A stretch of DNA of 64,000 bases. Origin: Breznakibacter sp047600785. GTDB taxonomy: Bacteria; Bacteroidota; Bacteroidia; Bacteroidales; Marinilabiliaceae. The DNA lies in the NCBI GenBank assembly GCA_047600785.1, contig JASGKH010000002.1, forward strand, positions 930,001-994,000, read 5' to 3'. Positions 9,258 through 16,005 of this stretch are shown piece by piece; position 1 is the stretch's first letter; each line of letters begins with the position of its first letter. Both the position numbers and the translations under genes were made by a program. Below the pieces are notes generated by a model. The model did not search any database. It saw only the letters and a list, made by a program, of their open reading frames with translations, and had not been told where the DNA came from.

Positions 9258-10583
9258 TCAAAATATTTTGCTTTCCAATGGTTGCATGGAAGTAAAACTT
9301 ACTTTAAACAAATCGGTATCAGGCCAACTGTTTATCAATGTTATTGATCGATTCATGTGTCTTTCAATTTCAGAAGTAAAATCTGAACCCTTCCAACTTC
9401 CTGTATTACTAATCATTACGTAAGAAATCCCATCTTTTCGCTGAACCATTATTGCCGATGTGCTGGCCAATGTACCTGTACGAACCCATTCAAATTCATT
9501 AATTCTACGCCATCCTAAGGGTGATTTTTGACTATCCATAGGGTTCACCATCTCATCAATGGTTTTTGGTGATAATATGTCTTTAAAAGCTGGATTTTCG
9601 TTAACGGCAAGCATGAGCTTCATTAAATCGGTGGAACTTGCAATCCACCCTCCAGCTGCACCCAAACATTTTATATCATTTCCTCCATAGCTGCGCAGGA
9701 CCATTTCTCCCGATCCGTTATGGTCTTCCACAAGGATTGAATTATCCGCTTCATAATACTTTACTTCAATATCTTTTCTTTCGGAAAGATAACTGCCACC
9801 AATCGACATGTCATAAATCCCCAACGGAAACAATACACGTGTCTTGATGAAGTTCTCATAGTCAAGCCCGCTTACTTTTTCAATTACCTTCCCTAGAATT
9901 ACATATCCCAAGTTTGAATAACTAGAATAACTCCCTGGTTGAAAATGCAAACGGTGGACCAACGCAAAACGGATAATATCATTCTCATCCACCGGCAACT
10001 GCTTGTTCAACTTTTTTGCCACTACGGTAGGCATGAACATGTGATCTCCATAACGGTTGGTCCATCCTGCACTGTGGTCCAGCAATTGTCGTACGGTAAT
10101 AAGTTCCACACGTGGATCGATATAATTTCTGTATATCGAATCGTCCAATATTCCGTTAGGCCCAAACACGTTCGTCTCGAGTGAAATAATCCCGTCCTCA
10201 ACCATTTTCATTATTCCGATAGCCGTCACTAATTTGGATGCACTCGCAATTCTGAACAAATTGTACGGTTGTACCATTTGGTTGGCTTCTTTGTCTGCCT
10301 GTCCGAATCCTTTGGCGTAAATAAGCCTATCGTCCTTGGCTATGGCCACCGAGACACCAACAATTCCCCATTTGGCCATGAACTTATCCATTTGGGCTTC
10401 AAACCTTTCAAAATCGTCATTCTGTGAAAAATCGTTGGAAATCCGAAACGAAGAAAACTCAGGTACCGGAGGGGAATAATCATTCCCCAAAGTTTGAAAC
10501 TTTGGGATGAATAAGGTGGCCGAATACACAATTATTCCTAATCCGGCCGACAGAAAACCTGTTCGTAAAAAGGTTCTTCTCAT
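9258..10583 (-). CDS. Serine beta-lactamase-fold hydrolase (class C / esterase type), exported
   Basis: The fold of class C beta-lactamases, D-alanyl-D-alanine carboxypeptidases and related esterases. The SxxK motif is SASK in FRIASASKLVTAIG and the Y-x-N motif is YSN in SSYSNLGYVILGKVIEKVSG. The N-terminus MRRTFLRTGFLSAGLGIIVY is a signal peptide or membrane anchor, so the enzyme acts in the periplasm. I start at the ATG at 10583 (441 residues); an ATG four codons earlier is possible. The substrate cannot be told: many Bacteroidota members are not antibiotic-degrading. It has its own promoter at 10618-10648. Confidence 0.85.
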   Translation of the reverse strand: MRRTFLRTGFLSAGLGIIVYSATLFIPKFQTLGNDYSPPVPEFSSFRISNDFSQNDDFERFEAQMDKFMAKWGIVGVSVAIAKDDRLIYAKGFGQADKEANQMVQPYNLFRIASASKLVTAIGIMKMVEDGIISLETNVFGPNGILDDSIYRNYIDPRVELITVRQLLDHSAGWTNRYGDHMFMPTVVAKKLNKQLPVDENDIIRFALVHRLHFQPGSYSSYSNLGYVILGKVIEKVSGLDYENFIKTRVLFPLGIYDMSIGGSYLSERKDIEVKYYEADNSILVEDHNGSGEMVLRSYGGNDIKCLGAAGGWIASSTDLMKLMLAVNENPAFKDILSPKTIDEMVNPMDSQKSPLGWRRINEFEWVRTGTLASTSAIMVQRKDGISYVMISNTGSWKGSDFTSEIERHMNRSITLINSWPDTDLFKVSFTSMQPLESKIF

Positions 10584-10617
10584 TATCAAATCCAATTTTC
10601 GTTCCTCATTATATGGG

Positions 10618-10648
10618 CAAAAATAGCTTTAGGTTTCAAAGATCACAA
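10618..10648 (-). promoter_or_regulatory. Promoter of the serine hydrolase gene
   Basis: On the minus strand TATTTTTG (10618-10625) matches TAnnTTTG exactly and a TTG (10646-10648) lies 20 bases upstream of it. The position, 35 bases before the 10583 start, fits a short leader. Confidence 0.6.
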
Positions 10649-10675
10649 CGTTTGTCATACAAAAGCCTCCTCTTA

Positions 10676-11881
10676 TCACACCTTTTCTATCTGTTTGTCC
10701 AACCTTCGATGTCGCAGTGAATTATAAAAAATCACCGTTAACCGAACTGTTAATGCCACAACAACCAGAATCAAACTTGCTGGAAATTGCTGCAGTCCCA
10801 TTACATAAAATAAAATGAAAAACACATTTAATGCAATAAAAATCAGTACCAAATATTCCAGTACTTTTGATATGGTCGTCTTAAATAAAAGCATCGACAC
10901 AACAATAAAATAGAATGGATTTGCCCATAGTAAATTCAAATTATCGCCGGTAACGCCGTGTTTTGTAAAAAACCAAAGGAAAACAAAAAGTAATCCCGCC
11001 ATCCCCGCCGGAATAAATAAGAGCGTATCGACAATTGTCGAATTCTTTGCGCGTTTAAGGTCGTAAAATGATATTGCCGTAACCAATATCAAAAGAACGG
11101 AGAAAACAGAGCATGGCCAGAAAATAAAGCTTTTGGATTTATCTGTTTTGGGGAAATCCAAAAGCTTTATCTCTTTGGCTATTAAATTGACCTCCCCTCC
11201 ACTCATTGAAATTTTGGCCTGCTTGAACTGAACGTATAAGAATTCGGGCAAATACATTTCGTCGAATGAAGAGGCCGGTCTATCCGCTTTCATCCCTAGC
11301 AAAAGATGGATTCCAAATTCAATCCAGGGAGATTGTTTCAAGTACTCTCCATACAACCCGCGATAAGTTTTACCTTGTGAAACTGTTGAAAATTGGACTT
11401 TCCCATTTTGATCCAAAGCAATTATTTGATCACGAATACGTGTGGCACAATTGTCAAAAAAGAAATCATACCGGTAATTTTTGTTTTCGGGCAAGGCATT
11501 GGTGTTCAACCTTTCGAATAATGTTTGTTTATCTTCAATGGTGAGGTTGAACTCTTGCTCAATGACACTCCGGCCTTCGGAAAAATATTCGGGAAGAAAA
11601 TATTTGAATTTATATACCGATAACTGATAATTCAAATCCCCTTGGGCAAACTTCCAATAAAAGTTAGGGGTACCAAAATCAAAAGTGCCATAATTATACA
11701 CCCAATCGATATGGTTGATTGTATCGCATACCCGAATGGCACTATGTCCAAATATGGAATAAAGTTCATCTCCCGAGTCACATGTCAAAAGTGAAATTTT
11801 TGCGTTTCGTGACAATGTTTGACTGTGGCCATGAAGTAGGACAAGAAGCCCAAAAATCAAAAAAAATAATCTTTTTACCAC
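10676..11881 (-). CDS. lnb: Lnb-type lipoprotein N-acyltransferase (Lnb N-terminal periplasmic domain, formerly DUF4105)
   Basis: 401 residues: a signal peptide (KRLFFLIFGLLVLLHGHSQ), a periplasmic domain of about 230 residues, then about five transmembrane helices (residues about 255-390). The periplasmic domain has the conserved GHSAIRV (H46) and DNCATRIRD (C145), a His/Cys pair suited to thioester chemistry. This family contains Lnb, reported in Bacteroides as the enzyme that N-acylates lipoproteins in a phylum that lacks Lnt. That role fits the many lipoproteins encoded in this window. Family assignment is firm; activity of this copy is inferred. Confidence 0.8.
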   Translation of the reverse strand: MVKRLFFLIFGLLVLLHGHSQTLSRNAKISLLTCDSGDELYSIFGHSAIRVCDTINHIDWVYNYGTFDFGTPNFYWKFAQGDLNYQLSVYKFKYFLPEYFSEGRSVIEQEFNLTIEDKQTLFERLNTNALPENKNYRYDFFFDNCATRIRDQIIALDQNGKVQFSTVSQGKTYRGLYGEYLKQSPWIEFGIHLLLGMKADRPASSFDEMYLPEFLYVQFKQAKISMSGGEVNLIAKEIKLLDFPKTDKSKSFIFWPCSVFSVLLILVTAISFYDLKRAKNSTIVDTLLFIPAGMAGLLFVFLWFFTKHGVTGDNLNLLWANPFYFIVVSMLLFKTTISKVLEYLVLIFIALNVFFILFYVMGLQQFPASLILVVVALTVRLTVIFYNSLRHRRLDKQIEKV

Positions 11882-11991
11882 TGCAATGAGTTTTCTTTGT
11901 AAGGAAAAGGTCCTTCCTCTTTATATCTAATCGATTCAGATCTTCTTAATTATGTTTTAACTGCAAGGAGTAAAAGCATACAACCATCTTT

Positions 11992-12903
11992 TCAGGAATT
12001 AATCAATCCGACTATGTCATTTACAGATGTAAATCCATTTTCATTTAAATATTTGTCTATCCCATCAACTACTTTCAATGAGATTAACGGATCGGTAAAA
12101 TTTGCAGTTCCAATTTGAATGGCACTTGCACCAGCCAATAAAAATTCAATGGCATCATCTGGATTCGATATACCCCCAAGGCCAACTACTGGTATCTTAA
12201 CTTCCTTGGCCACTTGCCAAACCATTCGCACGGCAATAGGTTTTACTGCAGGTCCGGACAGCCCTCCGGTAATAGTGGAAAGTTTTGGTTGGCGTTTTTT
12301 TATGTCAATGGCCATCCCTAACAAGGTGTTGATTAACGATATGGAATCGGCACCTGCGCTTTCTACTCCTTTGGCGATCTCTGCAATATCGGTAACATTG
12401 GGCGACAATTTTACCATTAAGTGCTTAGGGTAGACTTTCCGGACCGCACTGACAACAGCCATGGCCGAAGGGCAACTGGTTCCAAACGCCATTCCCCCCT
12501 CTTTGACATTGGGGCATGAAATATTAAGCTCTATTCCCGGGATCTTTTCCAGATCAATCAGTTTTTCAGCGGTTGCCACATATTCATCAATGGTTGAACC
12601 TGATACGTTGACAAACATATGTGTGTCGAAATACTTGATGCGTGGGTAAATGCTTTCGACAAAATAATCGACCCCTTTGTTTTGCAACCCTACCGCGTTA
12701 AGCATTCCCATTGGTGTTTCAGCCATACGTGGATAATCGTTCCCTTCACGGTGATGTAAAGTGGTCCCTTTCACGACAATGCCACCCAAACGCGATATTT
12801 CAAAAAAATCATTGTATTCTTCGCCATACCCGAATGTTCCTGAAGCGGTCATGACTGGGTTCTTGAGGATTAACCCATTTAGGTTAACGCTTAAATCTGC
12901 CAT
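11992..12903 (-). CDS. pyrD: Dihydroorotate dehydrogenase B, catalytic subunit
   Basis: FMN-containing PyrDB subunit that oxidises dihydroorotate to orotate in pyrimidine synthesis. Visible are NPVMTASGTFGYGEEY at the N-terminus, the conserved NISCPNVKEGG with the catalytic Cys-containing loop region nearby, VKLSPNVTDI, and the FMN phosphate site GLGGISNPDDAIEFLLAGA. It overlaps pyrK by 13 bases, showing translational coupling with its electron-transfer partner. 303 residues, usual for the family. Confidence 0.96.
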   Translation of the reverse strand: MADLSVNLNGLILKNPVMTASGTFGYGEEYNDFFEISRLGGIVVKGTTLHHREGNDYPRMAETPMGMLNAVGLQNKGVDYFVESIYPRIKYFDTHMFVNVSGSTIDEYVATAEKLIDLEKIPGIELNISCPNVKEGGMAFGTSCPSAMAVVSAVRKVYPKHLMVKLSPNVTDIAEIAKGVESAGADSISLINTLLGMAIDIKKRQPKLSTITGGLSGPAVKPIAVRMVWQVAKEVKIPVVGLGGISNPDDAIEFLLAGASAIQIGTANFTDPLISLKVVDGIDKYLNENGFTSVNDIVGLINS

Positions 12904-13691
12904 ATTAATTCCTTTGAGTCAAAAACAGGCCCTTCGATACACGTGCATTTATTACCGTGGTGTGTGGCGGTTACGCAACACAAACATGCACCAAAACCAC
13001 ATGCCATGTTATTTTCCAGCGATACCTGGCACCCAATTTGGTGATTGGCGGCATATTTGGCCAGTACCTTCATCATTGGTTCAGGTCCACAGGTGTAAAT
13101 CAGATCAAAATCAGGGGTAAAAGTCTTCATCACCGGATGGTGTATCACAAAGCCTTTTACTCCAACCGATCCATCTTCTGTAGTTATATGCACCGTTCCT
13201 AACTTTTCATATTCTATTAATTGTACTAAATTTTTTTCAGATTTTGCCCCGATCAGATATTGAGGTTCAAAACCGTATTGTTTTAGTTTTTTACCTAAAA
13301 ACAGAAGAGGCGCCACTCCGCACCCCCCTCCTACTAACAACACCTTATCTGATTTATTTAAAGGAAGTTTAAACCAGTTACCTAAAGGATAGATCAGGTT
13401 GATCACATCTCCAACGCTACGTGAAGTAATCCACCGTGTCCCATCGCCTACTTCTTGGACTAAAAGTTTTATGGTATTGGTTTCATAAGCCACATCATGA
13501 ATCGAAATGGGTCTTCTCAGGTAAACGGTGGAAGTTCCATCCACTCTGGCTTGTACAAACTGGCCTGGCTCCATGAATGGCAACCTGCCAGGATGTTTCA
13601 GTTCCAATACCACAAAATCATTAGTTTTCCTCTCAACAGATACGACAATGAAGTCGTCCACATATTTTTTTGACAATTTGATATCAGCCAT
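12891..13691 (-). CDS. pyrK: Dihydroorotate dehydrogenase B, electron transfer subunit
   Basis: FAD and 2Fe-2S subunit that passes electrons from PyrD to NAD+. FAD motif YLRRPISIHDV, nucleotide motif VGGGCGVAPLLFLG, and a Cys cluster CGFGACLCC...CTC for the iron-sulfur centre. I choose the ATG at 13691 (266 residues, starting MADIKLSKKYVDDF); a longer reading to 13763 would start upstream of a good -7 box at 13728-13735 and adds non-family residues. It is first in the pyrK-pyrD operon. Confidence 0.95.
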   Translation of the reverse strand: MADIKLSKKYVDDFIVVSVERKTNDFVVLELKHPGRLPFMEPGQFVQARVDGTSTVYLRRPISIHDVAYETNTIKLLVQEVGDGTRWITSRSVGDVINLIYPLGNWFKLPLNKSDKVLLVGGGCGVAPLLFLGKKLKQYGFEPQYLIGAKSEKNLVQLIEYEKLGTVHITTEDGSVGVKGFVIHHPVMKTFTPDFDLIYTCGPEPMMKVLAKYAANHQIGCQVSLENNMACGFGACLCCVTATHHGNKCTCIEGPVFDSKELIWQI

Positions 13692-13699
13692 ACCATTGA

Positions 13700-13711
13700 T
13701 TACATTTGTAA
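13700..13711. promoter_or_regulatory. Operator-like palindrome in the pyrK leader
   Basis: ttacatttgtaa, two perfect 5-bp arms, lies between the pyrK -7 box and its start codon. The core TTACATTTGT recurs twice in the repeat array upstream of the adjacent XRE gene (14456-14531), so the same protein may bind both. Confidence 0.4.
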
Positions 13712-13727
13712 ACAAGCATTTTCTATG

Positions 13728-13735
13728 CAAATATA
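13728..13735 (-). promoter_or_regulatory. pyrK -7 promoter box
   Basis: Minus-strand TATATTTG matches TAnnTTTG exactly, 37 bases before the chosen pyrK start. No clear TTG at the usual -33 spacing was seen. Confidence 0.5.
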
Positions 13736-13817
13736 TCCTTTTTTTGTCGAATCGTATAATCAAGCTGGCACTCCATTCAGTCCTTCCTTTAGTTGCGAAG
13801 GGAGAGTTTTTGCATCA

Positions 13818-14318
13818 TCAATCTAGTGATGGGGAATATTCTTTAAATGTTTTGTTGGAGTAAAATACTAACACTTTTTCAATAACAATTTCATTATTCG
13901 ATTTTGGTGCTTGAGGCAAGTCATAATTCTTAGGGGAAGATTCTTTAATAACATCACTCCCACCGTTATCCGCATCGGCAACTTTCAGAGATAAAGATTC
14001 ATTATTATTCTCAAGAGGAGGATGCTCTTCTTGAGGGGTGTCGGTTTTCTTTTCTTTTTTATTCGACTCTACGTTGTCAAATAAGCTACCGGATTTAGCT
14101 AATCCCAACATCTTAATCATGCTTCCTTGCCCCGTAATAAGCCAATCCCCGCTGATATGAGGAAAATGCTGTAGTATTTTATTTAAAAAATCCAACCCGG
14201 GATTGTTTCTACCCGAAAGAATGTGTGAAACACTTGATCTCTGAACACCAATAATATCGGCAAATTTTGAGGCTGTTAAATTTTCACGTGCAATAATCCG
14301 CTGGATTCGATCTTTCAT
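13818..14318 (-). CDS. XRE-family helix-turn-helix regulator
   Basis: 166 residues. The N-terminal 65 residues form a HTH_XRE domain (RENLTASKFADIIGVQRSSVSHILSGRNNPGLDFLNKIL), with the recognition helix around VQRSSVSHILSG. After GDWLITGQGSM comes a polar, low-complexity linker rich in Lys, Glu and Asn, and then a short conserved-looking tail IVIEKVLVFYSNKTFKEYSPS. This architecture is common in Bacteroidota and its targets are not known. It reads toward pyrK and has an array of inverted repeats 140-215 bases upstream that could be its own operator. Confidence 0.85.
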   Translation of the reverse strand: MKDRIQRIIARENLTASKFADIIGVQRSSVSHILSGRNNPGLDFLNKILQHFPHISGDWLITGQGSMIKMLGLAKSGSLFDNVESNKKEKKTDTPQEEHPPLENNNESLSLKVADADNGGSDVIKESSPKNYDLPQAPKSNNEIVIEKVLVFYSNKTFKEYSPSLD

Positions 14319-14455
14319 GTGTTGATGTTTAGTATTTTATAGATCCAATGGAGTGCCATCGTTGCCCCATACCGTTTCAAACTTGGTATGTATCAATTGT
14401 GACGTTGGCATTTTATATTTGTAAATAGTCGTTATGTGGCAATATTATCGAGAAA

Positions 14456-14531
14456 ACAAATGTAAACAAACCAAATGTGATTTACAAATCACATTTGTGA
14501 TAATCGGAATTATCCATTTGTTTACATTTGT
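14456..14531. promoter_or_regulatory. Nested inverted-repeat array upstream of the XRE gene
   Basis: Outer arms: acaaatgtaaacaaa at 14456-14470 and its exact reverse complement at 14517-14531. Inside them a second perfect palindrome spans 14472-14497 with 12-bp arms (caaatgtgattt / aaatcacatttg) and a 2-base centre. All four arms share ACATTTG/CAAATGT. This looks like a multi-site operator. It lies 138 bases upstream of the XRE start. Confidence 0.6.
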
Positions 14532-15202
14532 GTCCACATTAAAATACTGGATATTGTAGATAAAAGAGTAGGAATATTCATTTTGGAGGATTATATGCTA
14601 TCATATAATAATATTCGAAATATCTTCTATAATAACTGCATATAACGAATTTATTCATCTGATTATAAGTGATTTATTTAATATATTATTGCTATATGTG
14701 TTAATGTTCTGTACTTTGTGTCGTATTGTAAACTACCTACTTCAATAAATTGTTTATTTAGCTTTAATAACCAAATGGATTTCAGTAAATTAATAATTAT
14801 TTCTCAATATTATGCAATGGATTACATTTCAATCGATGCTGCCGTACACATAAGTGAACGATAAATATGGGGGCAGTACGGCTATTGCCGATGTATTAAC
14901 AAATGTATAAAGTAAGAGTATTGCTCCTTCGTATCAAAGAAGTAAGCTTGATGAGAAAAAAAGAATTCACCTAACTCCTCTTTTAGATTTTAGAGTTAAA
15001 AGTTGATGAATTTTATTTTTGATGGAAATAGGGACTGTGTAAAAGGGGCCTGAAACAATTAAACCTCAGTGGCTTTATTATTGTTAAACGAAAATGGGGT
15101 AAAAACACCAGGCAAATCAGAGAAGATATCGATTGAGGTTTTCTTACGAATTGCGGCCTTGGGGGTGAATCTAAAAACTAATTTTTGATGCAGGAAAAAA
15201 GA
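14532..15202. other. Gene-poor AT-rich stretch
   Basis: No open frame of useful length with coding character on either strand. A weak inverted pair gccgtac/gtacggc sits at 14841-14882. Toward the right end, 15031-15200 holds a possible remnant of a mobile element (see its own entry). Nothing else is supported. Confidence 0.6.
15031..15200 (-). pseudogene. Possible degenerate insertion-sequence end
   Basis: gggactgtgtaaaaggggcc at 15031-15050 resembles terminal repeats of IS256-like elements. Just inside it, reading left on the minus strand and ending at a TAA at 15059-15061, is an open frame of about 45 codons with basic residues (FRFTPKAAIRKKTSIDIF...). No second terminal repeat is visible, and tRNA-Lys lies directly to the right, so at most this is a truncated remnant. 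I did not recognise the peptide. Confidence 0.2.
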
Positions 15203-15230
15203 AAAGGCCTTACAAAAGTGTAAGGCCTTT
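15203..15230 (-). terminator. Terminator of tRNA-Lys
   Basis: Twelve-bp stem aaaggccttaca / tgtaaggccttt with a 4-base loop. On the minus strand it is followed by a T-rich tract (reverse of aaaaaagaa), so it ends the leftward tRNA-Lys transcript. Confidence 0.85.
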
Positions 15231-15237
15231 CAGTTGT

Positions 15238-15313
15238 TGGTGACTCAGCTGGGATTCGAACCCAGGACCCCATCCTTAAAAGGGATGTGCTCTACCAGCT
15301 GAGCTACTGAGTC
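15238..15313 (-). tRNA. tRNA-Lys(TTT)
   Basis: Complete cloverleaf on the minus strand: acceptor gactcag/ctgagtc, anticodon stem catcc/ggatg with loop cttttaa (anticodon TTT), T-arm ctggg-ttcgaat-cccag, discriminator A. The CCA end is encoded (tgg at 15238-15240 on the plus strand). Confidence 0.97.
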
Positions 15314-15335
15314 ATCCGTGTCTTATTTGCGGTTG

Positions 15336-15343
15336 CAAAGGTA
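15336..15343 (-). promoter_or_regulatory. tRNA-Lys -7 promoter box
   Basis: Minus-strand TACCTTTG, an exact TAnnTTTG, 23 bases upstream of the mature tRNA 5' end. Confidence 0.55.
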
Positions 15344-15449
15344 GACTTTAATTTCAATTATTGCACTGTTCTATGAGAAAATATTCAATCAAATATTGTT
15401 AAAAAACATTATGCTGTTGAATACGTGTAAGTCATAAGTGGAAAGCAGA

Positions 15450-15989
15450 TTATTCCAGATCGAACTCCCTCTTTAGGACAGAAACCCAATTTTCAATACG
15501 CTGGTTGGTCAATGCAGCTTGATTTTCGATATCCAATGCCAAACCAATAAATTGGTTTCCACGTTGAGCCTTTGAATATTCAAAAGTATAGCCTTCAATT
15601 GAAGTGTAGCCGACAATCTTAGCTCCTCTTTCTTCGATAAATTTCGCCATAATACCAATTCCATCGACAAAATTCTCACTATACCCTTTTTGGTTTCCGC
15701 CACCAAACACAGCCACTTTTTTTCCGTCAAACGATACGTCTTCCATATCAGGTACAAGTTCATCCCAATAGTTTGGCAATTCTCCATCGAACCAGGTGGG
15801 TACTGCCAATATAAGATAATCATAACTGGCAATCTCTTTGCCAGTGGTCACATCAACATTTATTTCATCGACATTTCCTTCGCCCAACAACTTAACCATC
15901 TTATGTACTTGTTGTTTGGTTTTAACCGACCGGAAGCTATAGAATATACCGATTTTTTTTGTTGTATTCTTTTTATTTTTCGTAGCCAT
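15450..15989 (-). CDS. fldA: Flavodoxin (long-chain type, divergent FMN phosphate loop)
   Basis: 179 residues, flavodoxin fold. The 50s loop PTWFDGELPNYWDELVPDME, the VAVFGGGNQKGYSENFVDGIGIM segment and the C-terminal GYTFEYSKAQRGNQFIGLALD match long-chain flavodoxins. The FMN phosphate loop, normally of the form T/S-x-T-G-x-T, instead reads FYSFRSVKTKQQVHK. An extra basic N-terminus (MATKNKKNTTKK) precedes the fold. It lies 16 bases behind the E1 gene and is probably in the same transcript. An electron carrier role is likely, but FMN binding by this loop is uncertain. Confidence 0.85.
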   Translation of the reverse strand: MATKNKKNTTKKIGIFYSFRSVKTKQQVHKMVKLLGEGNVDEINVDVTTGKEIASYDYLILAVPTWFDGELPNYWDELVPDMEDVSFDGKKVAVFGGGNQKGYSENFVDGIGIMAKFIEERGAKIVGYTSIEGYTFEYSKAQRGNQFIGLALDIENQAALTNQRIENWVSVLKREFDLE

Positions 15990-16005
15990 CTTCTAACTGA
16001 TTACA

